The position numbers and the translations under genes are program-made. The notes under the pieces were generated by a model. It saw nothing but the letters and a program-made list of their open reading frames with translations, did not search any database and had not been told where the DNA came from. Positions 30,941 through 40,091 of a stretch of 64,000 bases of DNA are shown here, piece after piece. This stretch comes from Geminocystis sp. NIES-3709 (GTDB taxonomy: Bacteria; Cyanobacteriota; Cyanobacteriia; Cyanobacteriales; Cyanobacteriaceae): positions 2,607,262-2,671,261 of the forward strand of contig NZ_AP014821.1 in assembly GCF_001548115.1 (NCBI RefSeq). Direction: 5' to 3'. Every line of letters begins with the position of its first letter. The first letter of the stretch is position 1.

Positions 30941-31150
30941 CTAAAACAAAATATCGTACTTATCCTGACACTTACCTAGCGCTGTGCCAATCTCTACAAT
31001 CTGGTCATTAGTGAGTGTCCAGAAAGTTTTACCATACTTCTCCTTGATATAATCTTTCATTTCTTCCTTGCTGATTGATAAGCGAGTGCGATGGTGTTTT
31101 AATCGTTTCAGCAAATCCGTCCATTCGATTTCGATTACTTTTGTCTCCAT
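30941..31150 (-). CDS. Unknown small phage protein
   Basis: A 69-residue helical protein (EWTDLLKRLKHHRTRLSISK, then DYIKEKYGKTFWTLTNDQIV), possibly a short HTH or SAP-like domain. It is the last of four small genes transcribed leftward from 32353. A GCCCTG/CAGGGC hairpin (30911-30928) lies behind it without a T-run and may slow transcription ahead of the capsid operon. Confidence 0.5.
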   Translation of the reverse strand: METKVIEIEWTDLLKRLKHHRTRLSISKEEMKDYIKEKYGKTFWTLTNDQIVEIGTALGKCQDKYDILF

Positions 31151-31154
31151 AATT

Positions 31155-31364
31155 TTATTCGTTCATCTCATTGATAATGTTTTGAACTTTGTTTCTGACT
31201 TCATCATCAGTAGCAACTGCTAGAAATAAAGTTGAAAGCGAAGAAACAAATAAAAATTTATCGGCTTCATCTTCAAAATTAAATTCTCTATTAAAATATT
31301 TGTTCATGGCAAGAACGGCACATGATACAACGTCAATCATTAATTCTTCTTTTTTTGTGTCCAT
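31155..31364 (-). CDS. Unknown small phage protein preceded by a conserved hairpin
   Basis: A 69-residue acidic helical protein (NKYFNREFNFEDEADKFLFV). Its leader contains copy A of the hairpin repeat found three times in this prophage. It ends 4 bases before the next gene. Function is unknown. Confidence 0.5.
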   Translation of the reverse strand: MDTKKEELMIDVVSCAVLAMNKYFNREFNFEDEADKFLFVSSLSTLFLAVATDDEVRNKVQNIINEMNE

Positions 31365-31387
31365 TTTTTCTCCTATTAATTAAACGT

Positions 31388-31405
31388 GGCGGATATTTCA
31401 CCGCC
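31388..31405 (-). repeat. Intergenic hairpin repeat, copy A
   Basis: On the minus strand GGCGG, loop TGAAATAT, CCGCC; stem and loop are identical to copies at 41544 and 41873. It lies between a stop codon (31420) and the next start (31364), 24 bases before the ATG. Confidence 0.8.
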
Positions 31406-31419
31406 GTTGAGTGATTTAT

Positions 31420-31632
31420 TTAGTTGTGTTGCGAACGAGATAAATCAGCTAAAAATAAGTCGATAATTTCGTCAAAAGTAGCATCAATCGTTATGTCTTG
31501 TGAAGACATCCAAGAATAAGAAATAATAAGATTAGTTAATACCAATGAACTTGCAATAGGCAAGTTTAAACTTTCTACTTTTTCCAATGCTTCTTTTTGT
31601 GTCATTGTTTGTGTCCAGTTATTATCTCCCAT
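31420..31632 (-). CDS. Unknown small phage protein
   Basis: A 70-residue helical acidic protein (TMTQKEALEKVESLNLPIAS, then IDATFDEIIDLFLADLSRSQ). It begins 4 bases after the Rha-like gene ends, so it is probably in the same operon. No family is recognised. Confidence 0.5.
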   Translation of the reverse strand: MGDNNWTQTMTQKEALEKVESLNLPIASSLVLTNLIISYSWMSSQDITIDATFDEIIDLFLADLSRSQHN

Positions 31633-31636
31633 GTGT

Positions 31637-32353
31637 TTATTCTCCTATCCAAAGTTGACGGCTATCTTGTACGATCGCATTATCTAAGAGTGATAGATAT
31701 TCGGTTTTAAGTTCTTTGTTAGTCTGAATATCTTTTACCTCATGCCATGCTGACGAGGGCAAATTAACAGTACTAATAATTTTATTTAATCGTACATAAT
31801 CTGGTTTTCCATTTTTGGTTAAGACACCGTAACGTTTGCACAATGCCGTTTTATTGACAGTCGAGTTATCTCGCAAAAACTCAGATTCTTTGTAAACCAC
31901 TTTTTCAACTACTTTTTTCTCGATGACCTGATAACCTAAAATTTTTTGTTGTATAGGTTCGGGCAAGGCTGTAGAAATATAATGACGGGTATCAAGTAAG
32001 TTTTTCTCCGCAACAGCCCGGTCTTTTTCGGCATTCGCTAAGGCGAGTTTTAAAGTCAACTCTTTGATAGTGTCCTGGTGCTGAGTGATTAACTTTTTGG
32101 CATGGGAAAAAGATTTAACTAATTTTAGTTTTAACTTTTTGACTTGAGGAGTATTGCGAGATAACGTCATCAAATAAGTTGCTTGGTCTTCGTTAAGATA
32201 TGCAAATTTGACTTCATTTACTGCTCTAACTGAATTTTTGACAGTCTCGGTTTTAAAACAGAGGTGTCCAAACGCTTGTTCAATCTCGGTTTCATTCTCT
32301 TTAATAGTTCGATAAAATTGAGCATGACTAATACCTAACTCGATCGCAATCAA
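31637..32353 (-). CDS. Rha-like phage regulatory protein
   Basis: A 238-residue protein similar to the phage Rha family: LNEDQATYLMTLSRNTPQVK then LKLKLVKSFSHAKKL is the hallmark. A coiled coil follows, then a C-terminal basic domain (NKTALCKRYGVLTKNGKPDY). The only start in frame is a TTG. An in-frame TGA lies just upstream (about 32370), while the codons between it and the TTG still read like the family (DVVDSRL). The true N-terminus may have been lost by a frameshift, or the TTG is used. Confidence 0.7.
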   Translation of the reverse strand: MIAIELGISHAQFYRTIKENETEIEQAFGHLCFKTETVKNSVRAVNEVKFAYLNEDQATYLMTLSRNTPQVKKLKLKLVKSFSHAKKLITQHQDTIKELTLKLALANAEKDRAVAEKNLLDTRHYISTALPEPIQQKILGYQVIEKKVVEKVVYKESEFLRDNSTVNKTALCKRYGVLTKNGKPDYVRLNKIISTVNLPSSAWHEVKDIQTNKELKTEYLSLLDNAIVQDSRQLWIGE

Positions 32354-32400
32354 ACGAGAATCGACAACATCTCAATCCTCTGATACATTATACTAAAAAT

Positions 32401-32763
32401 ATGGAAATTAAAAATATACAATACAATACAGAAGGCGAACAATCTTTTTTTACATTCGAGAATACAAGTGGACAATACCTTGTCTTAGTAGAGCAAAAAG
32501 TAAGTTTTTTTAAGAATGGAATTCTTGCTGTTCAAACCTTAAAAGGCAATGATTTAATTGTAACTTTAGTAAAAAATGATCCTGTATATAATTTAGTCGA
32601 TTCTAATGTAACTGAACTAAATCAGATGGTTCGAGATGTTGACCTGATAAAAGAATTTATCAAGTTTATATTGGCAACAAACGAAAGATTTGCTATCGCA
32701 CAATCTACGATAGACAAAGCCTTAGAGAACGCAACAATTTATGGAGAAGGCTTCACGGCATAG
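32401..32763 (+). CDS. Unknown phage protein, convergent with the MuF gene
   Basis: A 120-residue protein with a beta-rich N-terminal half (SFFTFENTSGQYLVLVEQKV) and a helical C-terminal half. It is divergent from the Rha-like gene (TATACT lies shortly upstream). Its last 25 bases overlap the 3' end of the minus-strand MuF gene. It stands alone on the plus strand between leftward blocks, the position of a lysogenic-conversion 'moron' gene; the role is unknown. Confidence 0.6.
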   Translation: MEIKNIQYNTEGEQSFFTFENTSGQYLVLVEQKVSFFKNGILAVQTLKGNDLIVTLVKNDPVYNLVDSNVTELNQMVRDVDLIKEFIKFILATNERFAIAQSTIDKALENATIYGEGFTA

Positions 32764-35210
32764 TTTTCATACTCATAAACATCCCCCGTAACGTAATCAA
32801 ATGGAATTCCTTCGGGGAGAAATACAAATTCATTCTCCTCATTCCCCGCGAACATTCTTCCGCCATTTTTATTGCTACTATGTAAATAAGTTCCTAAAAT
32901 TCTATGGTGTGGCACTTTTTGGATTGTTAAATTAGCTCCTGCGACAGCTTCAACAGGCATAAAAGCACTCCCAGATTCTGCTGCCCCCCTAACAATTACT
33001 TTTTGTTTATCTCCAACATCGAGATTATTTCTTTCCATTGTACCGTCTGATTCTGTTCGATAAATAGTAAAAGTTCCATCTTTTCTGTTGTTGTTAGGCA
33101 TATCTATATTTTGTAATAACTCGTAAGTATAAGCCTGAAAAGCAATCATGCTCTCGTCATAATTTTTATATTTTGATACATGGTTATCGTAAACAGTCTT
33201 TGGATCAGAATAAGAACTCCAATAATAATCACTTTGAGGCACTGTTCGAGATTTCGCCATCAACCATTTCAATGGAACAGTCCCATCCGACCATGAATGA
33301 CTTGCTTGTGTTCGTTGCCAGTCATCAATAGCACTGTAATCTCCGATTGTATTCACATAAGATTCTAGTTTTCCCATAATAGAATCATCCCCTTTATCTC
33401 GCAATCCATCAAATAATTTTCTATTTTCGTCATAAATTTCATTTTCGGAAGTATATATTAGTGAGGAAGGTAATTTATCTATAATCCCATTAGCTTTTAG
33501 TCCTAAGCTATGTTTCACAAAAGAATCTATGTAATCATTTTTATATTGATCTGCTTTTAATGTTTTTGCTATAGAACCTAATCTACTAGCTTCGTTTGTT
33601 CTTTCTACAAGAGTTGTTCTTAATACTGATGGAAGTGAATCAAAAACATTCTTATTATTTTTGATGTGCTCAATCTGAGAAAAAACTTCAGTTATTTGTA
33701 TATCTCCATAAACCTTTCCAGTTTTACGATTAGCATCTCTCATTGTAAATAGTTCAGTCGGGTAACGATTCCATTGATCTTCTTTTAATTCACCCATTGC
33801 CCGATACCGTAATGCTCCCCCATTATCAACACGATAAGGAATACCATTATTATCAACAATAATATTGTCAGCACTAACTCCTATTACGTCCCAATTTCCT
33901 AAAATAGCATCAATAGCAAAATGCTCTTGTATTTTTTTGTGAATAGCTTTTAATTCATCTCCACTAAAGCTAGATAAAGGTTTCCCCTCAATAAATTCTG
34001 ACAACTTAATCCCCTTATCATATAAACGAGTTTTGGGAACAGGAACTCCTAAAGCCTCATATACCTGATCGGCGTAAAACTCCTCCTCAATATGCCCTTG
34101 ACTAGCTCCAGTTTTTCTGACATATCGTTTGCCAGTCGAAGTGTCTTCCACTAACTCAGCTCCAGTACTTCCCCCTAATTGTCGGATAACAGTTAAATTT
34201 GTTGGATCTTTAGGGAAATCTTGAGAATCAGACTCAGATAATTCAGGTTTAATAGGTATGTTTTTTGCAGGTTCTATCGGTATTGCTTGTGTTGAAGATG
34301 TACCTAGTACTTTTTGCTTCTTAAAAGTACTAGGTACAATGAAATTAGGCTTTTTATCATCAAAAGGAGCTTTACCACTAATATTTAACCCTGTATCCTT
34401 AGCCCGTGCCATTTCCCCTTGCATCCACTTCAAATCATCCTCATCGATCCAATCAGGATCGACAGGAGCAACGGTACTACGACACCGCCAATGATAGGCA
34501 GGTACAGAATCAGTAATTTTAATAATCCTCAAGTGACGATACCTACACCAAGGAGTCGTTCGTTGATCCACCAATGCAATGATTTGTAAATACTCAGCAC
34601 CATAGCCTTCGTACCGTTTTCTAGCACCTTGATTAAAAGCAGTAATAGTTTCGGTACGAGCGATATTTTCCGCCCTTCCTTTAGTCGTACCCAAAGCACC
34701 CTGAATACTTTTTCGCAAATTATCAACCGATCCACCCCGTAAAAGATTATCACTCACCGCATCCATAATCTTTTGCGCCGCATCTTCACTATGCTTCTTT
34801 AATCTTTGTCTAGCATCTTGGGCGATCGCACTAGCACCAATATCAATATTTCCAAATTGTTGTACCAATTCAGGAGGATTACTAAGAGCCTCTTTCATCA
34901 AATCAGCATACTTTACCCCATTAGCAGACTGAAGCTGTAATAAGTCTTTCATCTCCTGTTCAAACTTTTTCTGTTCTTTGGGAGACAATAACTGACGGGC
35001 AATTTTTAACTGATTTAATTTTGATAATTGCACCTTAATATAATCAGGGTCAGCACCATCAAGAGAACCGTACAGCTTCACCATCTCACGACTAACCTGA
35101 GCAAAAGAACGATCGAGCGATTTCTTCACCCTGTCCATCTGCTCATCAGTCAAACCGTCCACAGCATCAAGAGTCTTTTCTGTAATCCCCAACCAATCCT
35201 TAACAGCCAT
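32739..35210 (-). CDS. MuF minor head protein fused to kinase-like and ADP-ribosyltransferase-like domains
   Basis: An 823-residue protein with three parts. Residues 130-250 are the SPP1 gp7/Mu gpF head-morphogenesis domain (ARTETITAFNQGARKRYEGY, DQRTTPWCRYRHLR, YHWRCRSTVAPV), a few copies of which sit in the capsid. Residues 338-475 resemble a HipA/PI-kinase-type fold: glycine loop LGGSTGAEL, Lys366 in KRYVRKTG, catalytic-like GNWDVIGVSADN (438-449) and metal-like VDNGG (461-465). Residues 700-823 carry the order Arg718 (IYRTE), Ser-Gly-Ser (746-748), Glu-Asn-Glu (792-794) of R-S-E ADP-ribosyltransferases. The MuF call is firm; the two enzymes are inferred from motifs. Residues 480-700 are unassigned. 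Confidence 0.85.
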   Translation of the reverse strand: MAVKDWLGITEKTLDAVDGLTDEQMDRVKKSLDRSFAQVSREMVKLYGSLDGADPDYIKVQLSKLNQLKIARQLLSPKEQKKFEQEMKDLLQLQSANGVKYADLMKEALSNPPELVQQFGNIDIGASAIAQDARQRLKKHSEDAAQKIMDAVSDNLLRGGSVDNLRKSIQGALGTTKGRAENIARTETITAFNQGARKRYEGYGAEYLQIIALVDQRTTPWCRYRHLRIIKITDSVPAYHWRCRSTVAPVDPDWIDEDDLKWMQGEMARAKDTGLNISGKAPFDDKKPNFIVPSTFKKQKVLGTSSTQAIPIEPAKNIPIKPELSESDSQDFPKDPTNLTVIRQLGGSTGAELVEDTSTGKRYVRKTGASQGHIEEEFYADQVYEALGVPVPKTRLYDKGIKLSEFIEGKPLSSFSGDELKAIHKKIQEHFAIDAILGNWDVIGVSADNIIVDNNGIPYRVDNGGALRYRAMGELKEDQWNRYPTELFTMRDANRKTGKVYGDIQITEVFSQIEHIKNNKNVFDSLPSVLRTTLVERTNEASRLGSIAKTLKADQYKNDYIDSFVKHSLGLKANGIIDKLPSSLIYTSENEIYDENRKLFDGLRDKGDDSIMGKLESYVNTIGDYSAIDDWQRTQASHSWSDGTVPLKWLMAKSRTVPQSDYYWSSYSDPKTVYDNHVSKYKNYDESMIAFQAYTYELLQNIDMPNNNRKDGTFTIYRTESDGTMERNNLDVGDKQKVIVRGAAESGSAFMPVEAVAGANLTIQKVPHHRILGTYLHSSNKNGGRMFAGNEENEFVFLPEGIPFDYVTGDVYEYENYAVKPSP

Positions 35211-35944
35211 TAAGTTTTAATAATGTAATTCAGAACAATGTAAGGTTGCATATTATTGTGTGCCACGCCACCACCCGTATTGTTGACACCAGCCGTCGTG
35301 CCATTAATAGTAATTCCAGTACTAGCCTCATTGGTTCCGTAAGCATCGGCTGCTGTACCCGTAGTTTCCCCACCATCCCCAGAAGACCCACTATTAAATT
35401 CCGTAACGACATAATCAATGGCATTAAAAAATTGATCCTCAAACCCAATGTGTTTGTGTTGTGGATCAGTGATGGTGTGAGTATGCTCAACGCCCGTGTG
35501 ACCGTGACTAGGCATCTCATCCGTAGTCAGAGTATGGGTAGCCGATCCACCTGTTGTAGCTAAATCAAAACCTGTTCCTACTCCTACAGGTACTCGTGTT
35601 CGCAAATCAGGTACTCTAAAAGTTATCCCCGGTGAACCCGATCCATAAGTAGTTCCTAGAACTGCGAACAAATCTGCATAGTCTGCTATTGCTAAATCCT
35701 GACCTTGACACAATAAAAATCCATCAGGAGCTGAACTTCCTGCAAATAATTGAATAGCACCAGCAGGAACAACTACAACAGGCTCTCCCCCTCCTTCGAT
35801 CGCATCTTTGAGCCATTTTGTTCGATCGACTAATTGCTTAAATTGAAGATTCGGAGAGTTAATCTCATCCCCCCCTAAAGCTACCGTTGTTGTCTCGACT
35901 CTCGTTACAGGAGTCCAAGTTGCACTTTCAGAAATAGTTACCAT
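35210..35944 (-). CDS. Phage tail collar-domain fibre protein
   Basis: A 244-residue protein with a tail collar domain (residues 85-145: PAGAIQLFAGSSAPDGFLLC, FRVPDLRTRVPVG), as in T4 gp12-like fibres and the MdpB family. The C-terminal part is glycine/threonine-rich with several histidines in SHGHTGVEHTHTITDPQHKH, a likely metal-binding trimeric needle. It directly precedes the MuF gene with a 1-base overlap. Confidence 0.88.
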   Translation of the reverse strand: MVTISESATWTPVTRVETTTVALGGDEINSPNLQFKQLVDRTKWLKDAIEGGGEPVVVVPAGAIQLFAGSSAPDGFLLCQGQDLAIADYADLFAVLGTTYGSGSPGITFRVPDLRTRVPVGVGTGFDLATTGGSATHTLTTDEMPSHGHTGVEHTHTITDPQHKHIGFEDQFFNAIDYVVTEFNSGSSGDGGETTGTAADAYGTNEASTGITINGTTAGVNNTGGGVAHNNMQPYIVLNYIIKT

Positions 35945-35957
35945 TTTTCCCTCTTTA

Positions 35958-37433
35958 TTAATCCCTTAAAGTCCACAAAGCCTTGATCGAAAGCTGACAA
36001 GCGTGTCCGTAACAGTTGTCAAAAATAATCCCCAAATTTTGACCAGTACCACCGTTTACCCTAGTAAATTTAATCTCGTCAGTGTTATCATCGGCTGGAT
36101 CGTGATAATCGCTGAGAGTACTACCAGTAAAGCCGTTGACAGTTATATTCAAAGCATCAAATTCTAAAACCGCCGCAACAAATTCTTGATCACCATTGAC
36201 ATTACTAAAAACATCATCAGTAATTAATACAAATTCTTTTACTCTGGTATAGCCAATTTCTACAGTAGAATCTAATCTTAAAATAGTCCATTCAATAATC
36301 CCGTGCCGTGTAAAATCTGGTATCCGATAAATTACGGCACTATTTGCAGGAATCTCTCCACTAAGACTATGCTCTACATTTTGATGAGACTGACTTGTAT
36401 TTAAAAATCCTACTCTATCTGAGACATTGGCAAAGGTACAGACATTATAATTTAAACCCCTACCAATATCAGTGTTATTGTAGAAAACCTTACTGGTCAA
36501 ACTACTGCTATTAATACTTTTTGCTCCTTGAGGTAAGGTAGAGAACCCATTATATAAGTAGATATTTGTACCTTCACCATCAAAAATGCTAGTAGAAGTA
36601 CCATTGGTAAAAGTAGGTAAAACACCAATTACATAAATTTGACTAAACTCTAAATAACAAAAATCATAATCACCAAAATTTCCTCCCTTTAAGAAAATTT
36701 TGTTATCCATACCGAAGATAATACAGTAAGCAGAAAGAGGAGAGCCTATTACCTCACAATCAATAAAATTTACAATACTACCCGTACAATAAATAAAGCC
36801 ATCGTACAAAACTGATTCTGCATCTTCCTCAAAACTACAATCTTCAAAAGTAACCCGTTGATTATCGAAATAAAGACAATCTGAAGTAGCACTAAAACTA
36901 AAAGCAACCCCTGAAAATTTAATTCCAATATTATCTGCACCCGTGACAAAAGGAATAGTATTAGGAGTTGACAAAGTTATACTAACTGTTAATCCAGTTC
37001 CATAACTTTTAACAGTAATCTCTTGGTCATATAATTTATTATCACTCCAGTAATAATTGTAATTAGCTACTTGAGGTACTACTGGACATAAATCTAAACT
37101 AGGGTTAGTTAACGTTCCTTCAACATTAATAATCGGGCGAAAACATTTCTCCAAACTCAAAACATTTATAGCTTTTTGAACAGTGGCAAAAGCTGTTTCA
37201 AAAGTTAATCCATCGTTGGTATCATCACCGCTCACCGTATTCACAAAATACTCGATCGTATCGTCATGCACCGTAGAAGGTTGATAACAGGGAGATAAAA
37301 ACCCTAAGTTATCAATCAAGTCGTTGTAATTTTGGCAAAAAAGAGAAGCGTTTGGATGAGTCGGATCTTCAGGCACACTGGGTATGTCATTTACATCCTC
37401 AATAATTGGTACTTTAAATTGGTCTAGATCCAC
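35958..37433 (-). CDS. Beta-helix tail spike or fibre
   Basis: A 491-residue protein. The segment FVNTVSGDDTNDGLTFETAF near residue 68 is the standard entry to right-handed beta-helix spikes, with aromatic-rich repeats after it (to about residue 310). A C-terminal domain without known family follows. It lies after gpI, where receptor-binding proteins are placed, so it probably binds or cleaves a surface polysaccharide. Confidence 0.78.
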   Translation of the reverse strand: MDLDQFKVPIIEDVNDIPSVPEDPTHPNASLFCQNYNDLIDNLGFLSPCYQPSTVHDDTIEYFVNTVSGDDTNDGLTFETAFATVQKAINVLSLEKCFRPIINVEGTLTNPSLDLCPVVPQVANYNYYWSDNKLYDQEITVKSYGTGLTVSITLSTPNTIPFVTGADNIGIKFSGVAFSFSATSDCLYFDNQRVTFEDCSFEEDAESVLYDGFIYCTGSIVNFIDCEVIGSPLSAYCIIFGMDNKIFLKGGNFGDYDFCYLEFSQIYVIGVLPTFTNGTSTSIFDGEGTNIYLYNGFSTLPQGAKSINSSSLTSKVFYNNTDIGRGLNYNVCTFANVSDRVGFLNTSQSHQNVEHSLSGEIPANSAVIYRIPDFTRHGIIEWTILRLDSTVEIGYTRVKEFVLITDDVFSNVNGDQEFVAAVLEFDALNITVNGFTGSTLSDYHDPADDNTDEIKFTRVNGGTGQNLGIIFDNCYGHACQLSIKALWTLRD

Positions 37434-37446
37434 CTTACCCCCTTAA

Positions 37447-38169
37447 TTAATCACAGAAAAAATCCAATAATTGTAATTCATTAGTTAATTGTAATTCATT
37501 TCTTAACTGTAATTGAGGGATACATTCAGGCGGATCAGGATCAGGTTCTCCATTAGCAATACATTGTTGATAATTACTAATATCTATCAATTCGTCAAAT
37601 TTTCCATCATAAATTTCCAGTCCGTCATAGGAAAAAGAGCCATTATATTGCAGTGGAAATAAAGGGAAAAATCGGTTAGAACGGGCATTTTTCCACGCTT
37701 CAATTAACCCATTTATTAAATCTATTTTTTCAGGGTCAACGGGTTCAGCCAAATCAACAATAAATCGATCCCATCTTCTTCTATTGTAATATTCTGAACC
37801 GTTGTAAAAAAAGCCATCGTAAAGTAAACAGGGATTTTCAACGATCGTATTTACTTCAATTCCCACAGCTTCCAAAGCCTCTTTAATAGCAGAAGGTGTA
37901 CCCGCTTTTTTGTGCAAGGAAACAGCAGATTTAATCAAATTTCGTTGTTTTTCCTCAGTATCAGCTAAAGCCCATCCCTTATAGCCTAATACGTCGAATT
38001 GTTCGGCTAAATGGATTAAGACGGAACTATCCACAGTATCGATTTGGTAAACCAATAATCGGATCATATCTTGGCAAATAGTAGCCAATTTAAGCAAGTG
38101 AAATAAAGTCTCAAATTCCTCGTTTCTTAAGGGTGGTTGCAACGGAGTTGGATCAATAGGACAGGTCAT
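37447..38169 (-). CDS. Phage tail protein I
   Basis: A 240-residue baseplate protein of the gpI family: LIHLAEQFDVLGYKGWALAD, then EEKQRNLIKSAVSLHKKAGT and PSAIKEALEAVGIE. It links wedge J to the tail fibres. It begins at the base where J ends. Confidence 0.92.
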   Translation of the reverse strand: MTCPIDPTPLQPPLRNEEFETLFHLLKLATICQDMIRLLVYQIDTVDSSVLIHLAEQFDVLGYKGWALADTEEKQRNLIKSAVSLHKKAGTPSAIKEALEAVGIEVNTIVENPCLLYDGFFYNGSEYYNRRRWDRFIVDLAEPVDPEKIDLINGLIEAWKNARSNRFFPLFPLQYNGSFSYDGLEIYDGKFDELIDISNYQQCIANGEPDPDPPECIPQLQLRNELQLTNELQLLDFFCD

Positions 38170-39425
38170 TATTCTTCACTAACTCCCACAATATTAATAT
38201 CAAAATCAGTAATTAAAGCCCGTTCATTAAAATTAATTTTTATCGCTTCTTCAGGTTCATAAACCTCTACTTGGTACACCCCCGGAACTTGCAATCGAGA
38301 GATGATTTGACTAGGGACAATATCTATTCCTAATCGTGATTGAACAAACTCAACATATTCCTCTAATAAAGTATTTAATTGAGTAGTTAATTCTCCTGAA
38401 TTAGCATTAATATTTATAGTAATTCCTATCGCTAAATTTTGTTCAACCTCAATAGCAGATAGTACTTTAACCGTATCTGTTAACGGTCTAATTTCCTCAT
38501 CATCTAAAAAAGTTTGTACTTTTTCTATTAATTCCTCTGAAGGTAAACCCGTATTTGTTAGTAAATAAACATCCACAAAAAAGCGAGGTAGTTTAATATA
38601 TTGCCTAAAAAATGGAGCAATATTTTCAGCAGTAAATAAATCAATATCTACCCCAAAAGGTTCTAAATTTGTTCGCAATAATTCTCCTAATTCTAAAGCT
38701 AATTCTTCCTCTCTTTCAAGTCGCACAATGTCACTAGGAGAAGCAACTCCCACATCTGAAATACTAGGATCAGAAGATAAAACCCAAAATTTATAAGCAT
38801 CTCTACTACCAGCCGTATTGAGTTTATTGGGAGCAATTAATAATCTCTTTCTATATCGATCGTCACTTTCTACCCCACTACCAGAATTAGAAATACTGGT
38901 ATTCGTGACCGATTCAATATCAGAAACTAAATCGAAAAACTCACTAATTTGACCAATGGCATAACCGTTCGCTTCTTCTCCTGTTACTGTACATTCTGCC
39001 TGAACTGTTCCTGAAACTTGTCCAGTGGGAATAACTAAATTTTCCGTTGTTGCGAATAGGAATAACCGATCCTGAGTCCTAACTCTTGTACCTTCTGGAA
39101 CGATCGTATCCACAAATCTAGCACCACCCAAACTAAATTCTAAAGTCACGATCGCACTTTGTGGCTCTAATCGTGGTGTCTCCCAAAAATCCCCTAATCG
39201 ATCAAGATTCACCCCATTAGCAAAATTTACCAAACACTGTTCACCCGTATATTGAATGAGAGAATCGGTCACAGTTTTTAAATAAGCGGCCCAATTAGTC
39301 AATAAACTTTCAGGTTGAGCGGGGAATAATTCCTTGCCCGTCAACTCAGTGTATTTAGCTTTTAATTCCGTTTCAGCACTGAGAGCATCAGGCACGGCAA
39401 AAATTGGTCTAGGAAAATTTGTCAT
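38169..39425 (-). CDS. Baseplate J-like protein
   Basis: A 418-residue baseplate wedge protein (gpJ). It shows LDRLGDFWETPRLEPQSAIV and the central ANGYAIGQISEFFD and SDDRYRKRLLIAPNKLNTAG blocks of the family. The start is taken at the ATG at 39425, because it overlaps the W stop as ATGA; an in-frame start 48 bases upstream would lie inside W and add an unconserved, cysteine-containing leader. Confidence 0.93.
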   Translation of the reverse strand: MTNFPRPIFAVPDALSAETELKAKYTELTGKELFPAQPESLLTNWAAYLKTVTDSLIQYTGEQCLVNFANGVNLDRLGDFWETPRLEPQSAIVTLEFSLGGARFVDTIVPEGTRVRTQDRLFLFATTENLVIPTGQVSGTVQAECTVTGEEANGYAIGQISEFFDLVSDIESVTNTSISNSGSGVESDDRYRKRLLIAPNKLNTAGSRDAYKFWVLSSDPSISDVGVASPSDIVRLEREEELALELGELLRTNLEPFGVDIDLFTAENIAPFFRQYIKLPRFFVDVYLLTNTGLPSEELIEKVQTFLDDEEIRPLTDTVKVLSAIEVEQNLAIGITININANSGELTTQLNTLLEEYVEFVQSRLGIDIVPSQIISRLQVPGVYQVEVYEPEEAIKINFNERALITDFDINIVGVSEE

Positions 39426-39793
39426 ATAATCACCACCGTTATTTGTTCTAGTACAGATTGTTTCACACGCCACTTTACTTCAATCTCGATCGTTCCCAAT
39501 TCCGATTGATTGAACCGAATATTTACCCCATCAATTTCGATCCTCGGTTCCCAAGTCAACAGGGACTCATATACTTCCTTAATTAAAAATTGTTTGACAG
39601 CCGTCTGAGGATAATCAATATAATTGTGAATATTACTGGCAAATGTAGGACGGTGAGGATCACTACCTTGAGGAGTAGTTAAAATTATTTTTATACACTG
39701 CTGAATATCCTCAAAGTTTTCAACAATTGATCCGAACTCTCCCAATTTTGGCGACCAATTAAGAGACTGAATTTTATCAACCGAAACAACCAT
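39422..39793 (-). CDS. Baseplate wedge protein W (gp25-like)
   Basis: A 123-residue gpW/gp25-like protein with sequence IQQCIKIILTTPQGSDPHRP and SLLTWEPRIEIDGVNIR. It anchors the wedge to the tube. It leads the leftward W-J-I-spike-collar operon; the promoter must lie between 39793 and the divergent gene at 39837. Confidence 0.92.
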   Translation of the reverse strand: MVVSVDKIQSLNWSPKLGEFGSIVENFEDIQQCIKIILTTPQGSDPHRPTFASNIHNYIDYPQTAVKQFLIKEVYESLLTWEPRIEIDGVNIRFNQSELGTIEIEVKWRVKQSVLEQITVVII

Positions 39794-39836
39794 AAACTTT
39801 AGTAAAATATTAGTAATAATTATATCAATAATTCTT

Positions 39837-40091
39837 ATGCTGAAAATTGCTCGAATTGGGGATGCTATAAGTCACGGAGGAGAAATAATAGAAAGTTCTC
39901 CTGATTGTTTTGCCAACGATCGCAAAATTGCCCGATTAGGAGACGCTGTAATTTGCTCCCTTCACGGCACTCAGTCAATCGTAACCGCTTCATCTAATCT
40001 ATACTGCAACGGCATTTCCGCTGCTAGAATTGGCGATCAAATTAGCTGTGGAGCAACTATTGTCGAAAGCTCAGAGGACGTTTTTAACTAA
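39837..40091 (+). CDS. PAAR-like tail spike tip protein
   Basis: An 84-residue PAAR-repeat protein (ARIGDAISHGGEIIESSPDC, LGDAVICSLHG, ARIGDQISCGATIV). Such proteins form the sharp metal-bearing tip of contractile spikes and sit on gpV. It is divergent from W and starts a rightward set of genes; one base overlaps the next gene. Confidence 0.88.
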   Translation: MLKIARIGDAISHGGEIIESSPDCFANDRKIARLGDAVICSLHGTQSIVTASSNLYCNGISAARIGDQISCGATIVESSEDVFN

